DNA from: Piscirickettsiaceae bacterium CG07_land_8_20_14_0_80_44_28
GTDB taxonomy: Bacteria > Pseudomonadota > Gammaproteobacteria > Thiomicrospirales > Thiomicrospiraceae
Reading direction: 5' to 3'
Length of the DNA stretch: 64,000 nucleotides
NCBI GenBank assembly: GCA_002779995.1
Contig: PEWX01000059.1
Span: forward strand, 31,169 to 95,168
Shown: one piece after another, positions 50,011 to 60,171 of the stretch
Layout of the letters: each line of letters starts with the position of its first letter
How positions within the stretch are numbered: the stretch's first letter is position 1
Position numbers and translations under genes: made by a program
The notes under the pieces: generated by a model
Database searches by the model: none
Seen by the model: only the letters and a program-made list of their open reading frames with translations
Told to the model about the DNA's origin: nothing

Positions 50011-52488
50011 ATGAACAAAACAACTCTAAATACCAAAATTTCTTTTATCCTCATAGTGACGATTGTTATCACTGTAACCATTATGGGGGTATATTTTGAT
50101 TTCTTTTTGAAACAAAACGATGAAAACCAAACGCGTTTAAAATTCAGTTATGCTGAAAATCGCGTTGTGACGGATATTGAAAAGACCAAACTCAAACTGG
50201 AGGAAGGCGTAAACCAAATCGCACAAGACAAAACCCTTCATGCCTCCATTGCACTGGTTAATAATTATCAAGACAAGCAAAACTATAATGCGATTTTATT
50301 GGATGAAGAAAAAAAGATTATTGCAAATATCTTATTAGAAAAGGTCAAAAATGCGTTTAATCATTTCATTTCGCTTTATGATCAAAATGAAGAATTAATT
50401 GCGTTTGTTTATGAAAATGAAAAAGGCTATTCACTCAATTTTATTTCTTACGAAAACGGCGAAAAAGTCTTATTTAGCAAACAGGAATCTGAAGACGACT
50501 ATAAAAAATTAGCCTATCATGCCCCGCATTCGATCAAATTTAAACACTTATTATATTACACCCAACCGCAATTAAAACATGGCAGCCTTGTCACCTATCA
50601 CTATTTAGATAACAGCCTATACATTATTGCCCACGAGAGTACCTTTAAAGAAAATTCTGACAAAACGTTTGCCCATTTTGAAATGGCGGATAGATTAAAT
50701 TCGGGCTATTTTAAATCGGTTTCGGATGAACTGAATGTCAATTTATCCATGACCAGCTCACCTCAATATAAAGACCTTGCTCAACCCCTATTCACCGCCA
50801 AACAGCGACAAACCCACTTTATTGAATCTGCCCAAGACTATCAAAGTATTTACAGTTTCAGCACCGAAGACTCCCCCCTTTACTTATTGCTTGAATGGGA
50901 CAAAACCCATTTGAATAAAGCGCTTACTGCTAACCGCAAACAATTGCTTTTATTTTTATTATTGATGATTTCAGTCGCTTTATTTATTGCCTATCAGTTT
51001 TTAAAAATACGATTATCAATCCCCATCAACCATTTGATGCAGCAAATTGCCAAAATCAAACAAGGGGACTACAGCCCGACGCCTCTAGTCAAAACAGGGG
51101 ATGAACTCGAAGATATTTCTAGCCAAATCAATGAACTGGCACAAACAATTGATCATCGAGAATCTGAACTCAAAATCTCCCATGAACACCTCGAATACGT
51201 CTCCACCCATGATTCGCTGACAGAATTAGGGAATCGTAGTTTATTCAACCTTGAACTGGAGTATGCGCTAAACCTCGCCAAGCATCATTCACGCCCCTTA
51301 GCGGTCATGTTTTTGGATTTAGATCAATTCAAACAAATCAACGATACATTAGGGCACGATGTGGGTGATACATTACTGCAAAAAGTCGCTGAACGACTCA
51401 AAGAGTCGCTACACCAAGATGACGGCTTGGCAAGAATTGGTGGTGATGAATTTAATATCTTCACCAACCGATTTCATTCGCGGCAAGACTTAGAGAGAAT
51501 TTCGCTCAACATTATTCGTTCTTTTGAACCCACTTTCAAATGTTTTGAACATGAAATTAACATCTCAACCAGTATTGGTATCGCCGTTTACCCGGATCAT
51601 GGGCAAGACGCGATCACGCTGACCAAAAATGCTGATTTAGCCATGTATATGGCCAAAGACAATGGCCGAAACAATTACTGCTTCTATTCCAAAAACCTCT
51701 CAGATTCTATTGAAAGGCGCACAGAAATTATTCAAGCATTGAAAGTGGCGCTCAAAATAGGCAATGAATTTCGCCTTCATTACCAACCGAAAATTGATAT
51801 TCACACCAAAAAAGTGGTTGGTGCAGAAGCGCTGTTACGCTGGAACAGCGCCAGTTTAGGCCAAATATACCCGGATGAATTTATTTCAATTGCCGAAGAA
51901 ACACACCTCATTATTGAAATCGGTCAATGGGTTCTCAATCAAGCTTGCTCAGATTGGTCTAGACTAAAGGATGCGGGAATCAACCTTGATCAAATCAGCG
52001 TCAATGTTTCTAATATCCAACTGCAATACAGCGATATGCTCAGCACAGTAAAAGCCGCCTTAAAAGCCACAAACATGCCGGCCAAGGCGCTCGAACTGGA
52101 AGTGACCGAAAGCTATATCGCCACCAATGAACAATCGGCCATTCAAACACTCGGGGAGTTCCGGAAAATGGGCATTGATTTAGCCATTGACGACTTTGGT
52201 ACCGGCTATTCCTCAATGAACTACTTACAACAATTACCGATTACCCGACTCAAGATAGATAAGTCGTTTGTTGACGAAGTGCCCGACTCCAACGAAAGTG
52301 TGGCCGTTGTCAATGCCATTATGGCCTTGGCGCAAACATTCAACTTAAAAGTGACTGTGGAAGGTCTAGAAACACAAACCCAATTGGCTTTTTTTGAAAA
52401 ACGCCGTTGCCATGACATCCAAGGCTACTACTTCTCTAAGCCCTTACCCTTTTTAATGTTTCAAGACTTCATTAAAACCCACAGTTAA
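50011..52488 (+). CDS. Membrane sensor-HAMP-GGDEF-EAL protein
   Basis: Two TM segments with periplasmic region, HAMP, RIGGDEFNIF, GAEALLRW, DDFGTGYSSMNYLQQLPITRLKIDKSFV. Confidence 0.93.
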   Translation: MNKTTLNTKISFILIVTIVITVTIMGVYFDFFLKQNDENQTRLKFSYAENRVVTDIEKTKLKLEEGVNQIAQDKTLHASIALVNNYQDKQNYNAILLDEEKKIIANILLEKVKNAFNHFISLYDQNEELIAFVYENEKGYSLNFISYENGEKVLFSKQESEDDYKKLAYHAPHSIKFKHLLYYTQPQLKHGSLVTYHYLDNSLYIIAHESTFKENSDKTFAHFEMADRLNSGYFKSVSDELNVNLSMTSSPQYKDLAQPLFTAKQRQTHFIESAQDYQSIYSFSTEDSPLYLLLEWDKTHLNKALTANRKQLLLFLLLMISVALFIAYQFLKIRLSIPINHLMQQIAKIKQGDYSPTPLVKTGDELEDISSQINELAQTIDHRESELKISHEHLEYVSTHDSLTELGNRSLFNLELEYALNLAKHHSRPLAVMFLDLDQFKQINDTLGHDVGDTLLQKVAERLKESLHQDDGLARIGGDEFNIFTNRFHSRQDLERISLNIIRSFEPTFKCFEHEINISTSIGIAVYPDHGQDAITLTKNADLAMYMAKDNGRNNYCFYSKNLSDSIERRTEIIQALKVALKIGNEFRLHYQPKIDIHTKKVVGAEALLRWNSASLGQIYPDEFISIAEETHLIIEIGQWVLNQACSDWSRLKDAGINLDQISVNVSNIQLQYSDMLSTVKAALKATNMPAKALELEVTESYIATNEQSAIQTLGEFRKMGIDLAIDDFGTGYSSMNYLQQLPITRLKIDKSFVDEVPDSNESVAVVNAIMALAQTFNLKVTVEGLETQTQLAFFEKRRCHDIQGYYFSKPLPFLMFQDFIKTHS

Positions 52489-53255
52489 TTGGGCACAACC
52501 ATTGGCCACGCATTCACATGACGATGAATCGTGACATCGATACCATAAACTTGTGCAATACGCTGTTCGGTTAACACCTGCTGTACACTGCCTTGACAAA
52601 CCAATTTTCCTTGGTGCATTAACACCAGTTCATCGGCATATTGTGATGCTAAATTTAAATCATGTAATACCATGATTGCGCTGATTCTGCGTTCTTTCAC
52701 CCAATTTTTAAGCAATTTAAACACTTGGTGCTGATGCGCTAAATCTAAATGAGCGGTACATTCATCCAGCAGCAAATAGCGACTGTCGAGTTCGGTTTGA
52801 AAGCCGATTTGCGCAAACACTCTGGCCAATTGCACTCGCTGCTGTTCCCCACCGGAAAGCGTTAAATAATTCCGCTGCGCGAGCGCTGTCATATCAAACC
52901 ACGACAAAGCTTCCATCACTTTGCTTGGCCGATTCAATGCAGAAAACTGATGAATCAATCCCATTTCGACCACTTCGGCAACCCGAAAAGGAAAATCCAA
53001 TTGAATCGATTGCGGCATCACGGCGCGATGTTTTGCCAAATCTTCCGATGAAAATGTCTCTAGCAAGTTTTCGGCTAGCGAGACTTGGGAGTCTGCCTCG
53101 GGAAGGTCTCCGCTCAAACTTTTTAACAAGGTGGTTTTCCCGGCACCATTGGGTCCTAATAAAATCGTCAGCTTTCCAGGCGAAAAGGTGAGATTCAGAT
53201 CGGTCAAAATGGGCTGGTGATTCAGCTTAATGGATAAGTGATGGGTACGTAACAT
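52485..53255 (-). CDS. hmuV: Heme/hemin ABC transporter ATP-binding protein (HmuV-like)
   Basis: Walker A LLGPNGAGKTTLLK, LSGGEQQRVQLARVFAQI, YLLLDECTAHLD. Confidence 0.85.
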   Translation of the reverse strand: MLRTHHLSIKLNHQPILTDLNLTFSPGKLTILLGPNGAGKTTLLKSLSGDLPEADSQVSLAENLLETFSSEDLAKHRAVMPQSIQLDFPFRVAEVVEMGLIHQFSALNRPSKVMEALSWFDMTALAQRNYLTLSGGEQQRVQLARVFAQIGFQTELDSRYLLLDECTAHLDLAHQHQVFKLLKNWVKERRISAIMVLHDLNLASQYADELVLMHQGKLVCQGSVQQVLTEQRIAQVYGIDVTIHRHVNAWPMVVPN

Positions 53256-54320
53256 TTAAAACCCCACTCTCGGTCGGCGCTGCATCAGCAACCATAAAAA
53301 GAAGGGGCCGCCGATTGCCGACATCATAATACCGATGGGAATTTCTGACGGTGCCAGCAAACTACGCGCAACCATATCCGATCCAAGCACCAAAATCGCA
53401 CCAACCAAGGCACTTCCCGGCATCACCCACCGATGATCGGGACCGGTCAAAGATCTGACAATATGCGGTGCGACCAACCCCACAAACCCAATCACACCAC
53501 TGACTGAAACCGCTGCCCCCACTGCTAACGCGGTTAAGCCGATAACCGACCATTTAAGGTGTTTAACTCCATAGCCCATGTGTGCCGAGACGGCTTCACC
53601 CATTAAAAAGGCATTCAGCCCTCTTGCCGCAAATGGCAATCCGAACACGGCTAATAAAATGGGAAACGAAACCATTGAGATGGATGTCCAGTTCGCACCG
53701 GCCAAAGACCCTAAACTCCAAAAAGTGAGTGAGCGCAATTGCTCTGCCGTAGCAAAATAGCTTAATAAACCAATCGCGGCCCCGGTGATGGCATTCAATG
53801 CCACGCCGGCCAGTAACATCAGCCCAACATCGGTTTGACCGTTTCGGGTTGATAGTCGGTAAATAACACTGGTCACCGCCAGTCCGCCTAAAAAAGCCGC
53901 CAAGGGTAAGGCGGCAACCCCCAAATAACTCAGCCAACTGTGGAACCAGGTCGCCCCCAATACAATTATCGTCACCGCGCCCAAAGCGGCACCACTGGAA
54001 ACCCCCACCAATCCCGGATCTGCTAAGGGATTACGGAATAAACCTTGCATAGCGGCGCCGGAAATACCCAGGCCTGCCCCCACTAAAATGGCCAACACCA
54101 CACGAGGCAATCGAATTTCAGTCACAATCATCGCCGTTTGTGGAGGGTTAGATTGACCCACTAAACTGAAAAAAAGTTCGTTTAAGGCGATCGGAATCGC
54201 GCCCAAGGATAAAGAAAAACTCGCCAGTGCCAAAACGAGCAACCCCAGCCAAAACAGCAATATCGGTGGTTTGCCAAACGGGGTTAACCTGAATCGTTTC
54301 GATGATATAGACAATGACAT
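53256..54320 (-). CDS. hmuU: FecCD-family heme/iron ABC permease (HmuU-like)
   Basis: RLPRVVLAILVGAGLGISGAAMQGLFRNPLADPGLVGVSSGAALGAV, VSGVIGFVGLVAPHIVRSLTGPDHR. Confidence 0.88.
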   Translation of the reverse strand: MSLSISSKRFRLTPFGKPPILLFWLGLLVLALASFSLSLGAIPIALNELFFSLVGQSNPPQTAMIVTEIRLPRVVLAILVGAGLGISGAAMQGLFRNPLADPGLVGVSSGAALGAVTIIVLGATWFHSWLSYLGVAALPLAAFLGGLAVTSVIYRLSTRNGQTDVGLMLLAGVALNAITGAAIGLLSYFATAEQLRSLTFWSLGSLAGANWTSISMVSFPILLAVFGLPFAARGLNAFLMGEAVSAHMGYGVKHLKWSVIGLTALAVGAAVSVSGVIGFVGLVAPHIVRSLTGPDHRWVMPGSALVGAILVLGSDMVARSLLAPSEIPIGIMMSAIGGPFFLWLLMQRRPRVGF

Positions 54321-54369
54321 TCCTTCCAAGCTGCTATTGCGTTAAAATTGGGATTATTTTAGGAATGCC

Positions 54370-54888
54370 TTGATGAAACCTGCTGTCGATCAAATTGCCG
54401 ATGATTTCCATACGTATATCGCTTCATTCCAGTCTGCTATTTTAGCAACTGTTAATCAATCTGCCACGCCCGATGCCAGTTATGCGCCAATTTTGCAACA
54501 AAATGGCCATTTTTATATTTTTATTTCTGAATTGGCTCAGCACACTGAAAACCTGATGACCACACCAACAGCGAGCCTCTTATTTATTGAGCCGGAAGAA
54601 GATGCCGGTAACTTATTCGCTCGCAAACGTGCAACGATACAAGTTGTGGCGCGGCCGATTGCACGAACCGATGCCGATTGGCCAGGACTATTAGATGCCA
54701 TGCAAGCGCAATTAGGCGAGATGATTTCGATCCTTCGCAACCTGGCAGATTTTCACCTGTTTGAACTCACCCCCATTAAAGCCAATTTTGTGAAAGGGTT
54801 TGCTCAAGCCTATGAATTGGAAGGCGATAGGCTAACAGCCGTTCAACACCGTCAGGGCGCCGGCCATCGCCGGGTGGAAGATGATTAG
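54370..54888 (+). CDS. HugZ/HutZ-like heme utilisation protein (pyridoxamine-oxidase fold)
   Basis: SAILATVNQSATPDASYAPIL.., ARKRATIQVVARPI.., FVKGFAQAYEL, C-terminal HRQGAGHR; divergent from hmuUV. Confidence 0.82.
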   Translation: MMKPAVDQIADDFHTYIASFQSAILATVNQSATPDASYAPILQQNGHFYIFISELAQHTENLMTTPTASLLFIEPEEDAGNLFARKRATIQVVARPIARTDADWPGLLDAMQAQLGEMISILRNLADFHLFELTPIKANFVKGFAQAYELEGDRLTAVQHRQGAGHRRVEDD

Positions 54889-54903
54889 AGGCTTGTTTGG
54901 TTG

Positions 54904-55674
54904 TTAAGCCATTAAGCCGCCAATATTTTTCCACAAAATAAAAGCCCCCATCAACACTAAAAACACCGCAAAGACTTGTTTTAAAAGGGCTTGATTAACC
55001 ATGCTACTGGCTTTATGCCCAAGCCAGCCGCCGATCACACCAATAATTGAAAATAACAAGATAATATGCCAATCAATACTAAGTGACTGGGCTTCCAATA
55101 CTTTTAAGTAAGCCGCAAACCCCACAAATGATTTTGCGGCAATAATCACCAAACTGGTTCCCACTGCCAATCGCATGGGTAAACCGCCCAGTAACACCAA
55201 GGCCGGAATAATTAAAAAACCGCCACCAACCCCCACCAGACCGGTGATGGCACCCACCACCAATCCGTCTAACGCAATTTTATAAAAGGCACGTTCAGAC
55301 GTTGGACAATCCGTTTCATCCAACTTAACGGGTCTAAACATTAAATAGGCTGCTGATAATAGCAAAGCGGCAAATACCAACATTTGCAGCGTACTGCTCA
55401 CATAATGCGCACCCCACGCACCTAAAGCGGCTCCCAACATACCCGGCCCACCAAACAACACTGCCGTGCGCCAACGAATTTGCTTTTGCATCGCATAGGG
55501 CAATGCCGAAGACAGACTAATAATGCCCACAATTAACAAAGAACCGGCAATGGCCACCTTTGGGTCTTGTCCCACCAGGTAAATCAAAACCGGGACGGTT
55601 AAAATAGAACCACCAGACCCCAATAGCCCTAAGCTCAAGCCGATACTGAGTGCCCCTAACCAAGCCAGTATCAT
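54904..55674 (-). CDS. TauE/SafE sulfite exporter family protein
   Basis: [68 protein letters not shown]. Confidence 0.92.
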   Translation of the reverse strand: MILAWLGALSIGLSLGLLGSGGSILTVPVLIYLVGQDPKVAIAGSLLIVGIISLSSALPYAMQKQIRWRTAVLFGGPGMLGAALGAWGAHYVSSTLQMLVFAALLLSAAYLMFRPVKLDETDCPTSERAFYKIALDGLVVGAITGLVGVGGGFLIIPALVLLGGLPMRLAVGTSLVIIAAKSFVGFAAYLKVLEAQSLSIDWHIILLFSIIGVIGGWLGHKASSMVNQALLKQVFAVFLVLMGAFILWKNIGGLMA

Positions 55675-56795
55675 GGTTTCTTCCTTTGTAAAAAGGCACC
55701 GCTTTCAATATGGTGCGTGTAAGGGAATTGATCAAACAACGCGGTTGCCACCAATTGATGCGTTTGTGAAATAATCGCTAAATCTCTTGCTAAGGTTTCA
55801 GGGTCGCATGAAATATAAATGATCGTGTCAAATTGAGTCACCATTGACCGAGTTAAATCATCCAAGCCTGACCTAGGCGGATCGACAAAAATTGTCCGAA
55901 AATCATAAGCCGTTAAATCAATATTTCTTAACCGCTGAAACGATTGACCTTGCAAGGCTGCCGAAATCTCTTCTGCCGCCATTTTTACAACGGTGACATT
56001 CTCGACTTGATTGGCTTTCAAATTGACTTGAGCGGACGCCACCGAAGTTTTGGAAATCTCAGTGGCTAAAACTTGACGATAGTGTTCAGCCAAGGCAATT
56101 GAAAAATGACCATTGCCGCAATACAACTCAATCAAATCCCCTTGCTGATTCGGATTGGCTTCAACGGCCATTTTTCGTGCCCAATGCAACATCTTCTGCG
56201 CCATTTCCGCATTGGGCTGGGTAAAGCTGTTTTCAACCTGCTGATACTGAAAACGTCTGCCATCCACCATTAATTGCTCAGTGACAAAATCTGCGTCCAA
56301 GCAAATTTTTTGTTTCCGTGCCCGACCCATCAAATGGGTAATGGGCAAACCGGCCTTTAAACGATCTGCGGCTTCTAACCACTCCGGATCGGTGATAACG
56401 CCTTGATCTGTTTTCTGTTGCAGAGAACGGCGATAGATTAAGGTCACCAACATCTCGCCACTCAAGGTGGCTAAAAAATCGATCTCAAATAGTTTGTGTT
56501 TCAACGCTACACTGGCCGCAATTTTTTTAATCAGTTTGGGCATCAGCTCATCAATCGACTTCAACACCATTGGACAACTCAAAATAATTTTTTTATGCTT
56601 TGTGTCCGGGTCAAACATCACATAATCAAGCCGATCACCCTCATGCCAAACCCGAAATTCGGCACGCGCACGATAATGTGACGGCGAAGACGCAAAGCAT
56701 GAAAACTGTGGCAAATCGCCAAGCAAATTAGCCAGGCGTTGCTGCTTCTCAACGAGTTGATCGGCATAGTGTTCAGGATAGGTTTGACATAACAT
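55671..56795 (-). CDS. trmA: tRNA (uracil54-C5)-methyltransferase
   Basis: [65 protein letters not shown]. Confidence 0.96.
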   Translation of the reverse strand: MLCQTYPEHYADQLVEKQQRLANLLGDLPQFSCFASSPSHYRARAEFRVWHEGDRLDYVMFDPDTKHKKIILSCPMVLKSIDELMPKLIKKIAASVALKHKLFEIDFLATLSGEMLVTLIYRRSLQQKTDQGVITDPEWLEAADRLKAGLPITHLMGRARKQKICLDADFVTEQLMVDGRRFQYQQVENSFTQPNAEMAQKMLHWARKMAVEANPNQQGDLIELYCGNGHFSIALAEHYRQVLATEISKTSVASAQVNLKANQVENVTVVKMAAEEISAALQGQSFQRLRNIDLTAYDFRTIFVDPPRSGLDDLTRSMVTQFDTIIYISCDPETLARDLAIISQTHQLVATALFDQFPYTHHIESGAFLQRKKP

Positions 56796-56968
56796 GGTTG
56801 AATAAAGGATCTCTTTTCATTGGCATCAGCTTTGTCGATGCTTTTATCAGGCGCTGAATTATAACAAAGTTCCCCCGACGATAGCGTCAGCGCAAACGCT
56901 AAATATAACAATAGCCCAATAATCACTTTTTATTAGTAATTTTTTTATGCCTATTATGTGTAAAAATC

Positions 56969-56980
56969 ACCAGGCCTGGT
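56969..56980. repeat. ACCAGGCCTGGT palindrome (intergenic)
   Basis: taaaaatcACCAGGCCTGGTcaaaattc. Confidence 0.9.
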
Positions 56981-57081
56981 CAAAATTCACCCCAAAATTG
57001 GCTTGTTACGCCTCTTTAAAAAATGTATAGTGAGTAACTAATTTCTTAATAAGAATATCCATCATTCACGAGAACTCCGCT

Positions 57082-58326
57082 ATGTCATCTGATTGCTTTT
57101 TAATTATTGAAGATCAAAAATCCATTGCCAGTTTGCTAAAAAGTGAACTTGAAAAGCTGACCTCGCGCCCCATTTATCTAGCCGATACCATGGCCAAAGC
57201 CAAACAAATTATAAGCTCAGGAAAAAACATTGCTGTCTGCCTCAGCGACCTCCATCTAGCCGATTCAGCAAATGGTGAAATCGTGCACTACCTTAAAAGC
57301 CAACATATTACCACCGTGGTGTTAACCGGCTCTTTTAAAGAAGAAACCCGCGAAGAAATGTTCCGCTTAAAAGTCGCCGATTATGTGATTAAAGACACCC
57401 TCTCCTCAATCCGTTATGCGGTTGGCATTACGCATCGACTTTATAAAAATGCCCAGCGTGAAGTCTGGATGCTCAGTTCCACAAATCACAACAGCTCCAT
57501 GATTCTAGGCATGTTGCGCAACCACCGATTTAAAGTCAGCCTCTATGAGCACTCATCCGAATTGCTTTCCGATCTCGAAAACACCGTTCCAAGTCTAGTT
57601 GTCATAGACGGCGTGCAAACAGATGCCACCAATAATGCTTTTGAACTTACAAAAAAAGTGCGGGATACCTTTAGTCAAAATCATTTGCCGATTATTGTCT
57701 GTGAAGACAGCAAAAACATTACCGAAGCCATTAAACTGATGAAATATGGTGTCAACGACTTCTTTAATACCAATTTCACCCCCGAAGAGTTTTATGCCCG
57801 AGTGAATCAAAACATCGAACAAGCTGAAACCTATCAAGCCATTGAACGACTCTCACAAACCGATGCCCTGACAGGACTTTATAACCGTGGCTACTTCTTT
57901 GAAGCAGGAAACACCCAATTCAAAAAAATTCAACAACAAGAAGGGTACTTTTTTACCCTGATGGCGGATATAGACCATTTCAAAGCGGTCAACGACACCC
58001 ATGGACACCAAAAAGGCGATGAGGCCATTGTGTTTACGGCGCACAGTTTACAAACCATCTTTGCCAACTATTTGGTGGCTCGCTTTGGCGGCGAAGAATT
58101 CTGTGTATTTGGTGCCATTGAAGACACCAGTGAAGTGGAAGATCTCTGCGAAAAATTACGCCACACCATCGAAACCGAATCAGAAAAACAAACCGGCGTT
58201 AAATTTACCATCAGTCAAGGCATTACCTTTTCCGGCAATGATCTGGATGATGCCGTCTCCAAAGCCGATAAAGCACTCTACGAATCCAAAGAATCCGGTC
58301 GAAACAAAGTCACCACCGAGTTCTAA
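57082..58326 (+). CDS. Dual receiver (REC-REC)-GGDEF response regulator
   Basis: Two N-terminal REC-like domains, RFGGEEFCVFG, SGRNKV C-terminus. Confidence 0.9.
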   Translation: MSSDCFLIIEDQKSIASLLKSELEKLTSRPIYLADTMAKAKQIISSGKNIAVCLSDLHLADSANGEIVHYLKSQHITTVVLTGSFKEETREEMFRLKVADYVIKDTLSSIRYAVGITHRLYKNAQREVWMLSSTNHNSSMILGMLRNHRFKVSLYEHSSELLSDLENTVPSLVVIDGVQTDATNNAFELTKKVRDTFSQNHLPIIVCEDSKNITEAIKLMKYGVNDFFNTNFTPEEFYARVNQNIEQAETYQAIERLSQTDALTGLYNRGYFFEAGNTQFKKIQQQEGYFFTLMADIDHFKAVNDTHGHQKGDEAIVFTAHSLQTIFANYLVARFGGEEFCVFGAIEDTSEVEDLCEKLRHTIETESEKQTGVKFTISQGITFSGNDLDDAVSKADKALYESKESGRNKVTTEF

Positions 58327-58426
58327 ATCGCCAGATTAATCCTGTTAGGGTATTAAAATTCATTTGCTATCAATAAGGCTTTTGTATAAAGTGGACTTTA
58401 TAGCAAACCCCATTTTGGACTAAACC

Positions 58427-59617
58427 ATGATTAATGACATCCTACGGCAAACCTCAAACTTTATCTTGGCTCGTTCTGTGCCAAGCTATCGACGCTTTTT
58501 ACTCGACAAAATGGATTTTTCTGATCGTCTAATCGGCATTCGCGGTGCAAGAGGCAGCGGCAAAACGACGATAATGTTGCAATACGCTCATTCCTCTCAA
58601 CTCTCGCCAACCAAAATACTCTATTTATCCTGTGACCACCCTGCGATGGCAGGAGAAGATTTATTGACATTGGCACAAACCTTTTACCAAGAAGGCGGCA
58701 AGTTACTCCTACTGGATGAGATTCACAAATCCAAAGATTTTGGCAGTGCGCTAAAAGCGATTTACGACGCCTTTGATTTACAAGTGATCTTTTCAGGCTC
58801 TTCCGCGCTACAACTCACTAAAATGAGTGCCGACCTTTCGCGACGTGCGGTCATGTTTCATTTACCCATTTTATCTTTACGAGAATATATCGAAATTGAA
58901 ACCGGCTTAAATTTACCTGTGATCCCTTTGCAATCCCTACTGCAATCTCACCAAGAAGTGGCTTTTGAAATCACTCAAAAAATTCGACCGATTGAATATT
59001 TTCGTCGCTACTGTGAAACAGGCGCTTACCCCTTTTACCAAGAATCATTGGAAAATTATCCGCTCAAATTATTAGAGGTTATTAATCACACCATTGATGT
59101 TGATTTAACCTCACTCTTTCATATTGATTCCAACAAACTCGATAAACTGAAAAAAATTTTATACATGGTCTGTTCTACACCGCCCGTTGAACTAAACAAG
59201 GCCAAAATCAGTAGCGCGGTTGGCACCTCTTGGCCAACCTTAGCCAAATATATTGAACTGATGCAATCTGCTGATTTACTGTACAGTTTAAGAGGCGGTT
59301 CAGGAATGCGTGCGGTCAATAAGCCCGATAAATTACTGCTCAATAACCCGAACCTATTTCAAGTATTGTGTGCCAACCCGAATACCGGCAGCCTGAGAGA
59401 AAGCTTTTTCGTCTCTCAACTCAGTTATCAACATCAGGTGCATTATCATGATCAAGGTGATTTTTTGGTGAATGATCAATACATTTTTGAAGTGAGTGGC
59501 GCCCAGAAAAAAACAACGCAAATCCAGCATCAAGACCAGGCCTTTTTAGCCTTAGACGACCTGGAAGTCGGTCATAAAAAGCGCATTCCACTGTGGCTTT
59601 TTGGGTTGCTCTACTAA
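58427..59617 (+). CDS. AAA family ATPase (AAA_14/DUF4143-like)
   Basis: Walker A GARGSGKTTIMLQ, Walker B LLLLDEIHKSKDF, sensor VIFSGSSAL. Confidence 0.85.
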   Translation: MINDILRQTSNFILARSVPSYRRFLLDKMDFSDRLIGIRGARGSGKTTIMLQYAHSSQLSPTKILYLSCDHPAMAGEDLLTLAQTFYQEGGKLLLLDEIHKSKDFGSALKAIYDAFDLQVIFSGSSALQLTKMSADLSRRAVMFHLPILSLREYIEIETGLNLPVIPLQSLLQSHQEVAFEITQKIRPIEYFRRYCETGAYPFYQESLENYPLKLLEVINHTIDVDLTSLFHIDSNKLDKLKKILYMVCSTPPVELNKAKISSAVGTSWPTLAKYIELMQSADLLYSLRGGSGMRAVNKPDKLLLNNPNLFQVLCANPNTGSLRESFFVSQLSYQHQVHYHDQGDFLVNDQYIFEVSGAQKKTTQIQHQDQAFLALDDLEVGHKKRIPLWLFGLLY

Positions 59618-59630
59618 TCGACTGCTAAGT

Positions 59631-60014
59631 CTACTTGAGTTGATCCATCATCGCTTTAAAGCTTGACTCAACCGCCAACGCAATCACTTCTAATTCAGGA
59701 TCAGGATTCAGTGCTTTTAGCATAGCGGCCGGTGCCATCATACTGATTTTGGTTTGTCCATTATCTTCATACACCGCAATACGACAGGGTAAGGCAATTG
59801 CCAAATCCATGTCTTTTTCCAAAACCGCTTTCGCTTTTTTAGGATTGCAAATCTCAAAAACCTTTACGGCCTTATCAAACTCAACACCTTTTTTCTGCAT
59901 AGTTTCTTGCAAATCATGCACGGCAACAATGCCAAACTGATGTGCAGGAACCACCGTTTCCATTTCACTGCAAACGGTATCCACATCCTTATCCGTAGTA
60001 ACAACGTACTTCAT
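59631..60014 (-). CDS. DUF302 family protein
   Basis: FGIVAVHDLQETMQKKGVEFDKAVKVFEICNPKKAKAVLEKDMDLAIALPCRIAVYEDNGQTKIS. Confidence 0.9.
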   Translation of the reverse strand: MKYVVTTDKDVDTVCSEMETVVPAHQFGIVAVHDLQETMQKKGVEFDKAVKVFEICNPKKAKAVLEKDMDLAIALPCRIAVYEDNGQTKISMMAPAAMLKALNPDPELEVIALAVESSFKAMMDQLK

Positions 60015-60171
60015 ACAAACTCCTTATAACGATTAATCGTTTTCTGAAAAAAGTCGACATTAACTTTATTTCAATTGAGTCGCCATCATAGTGGCAGCGG
60101 CCACTGTGTCAAGTTTAACGCTAATATAAAGCCACTAAAATCCCATAGAACAGGATAAAACTCCGCACATT

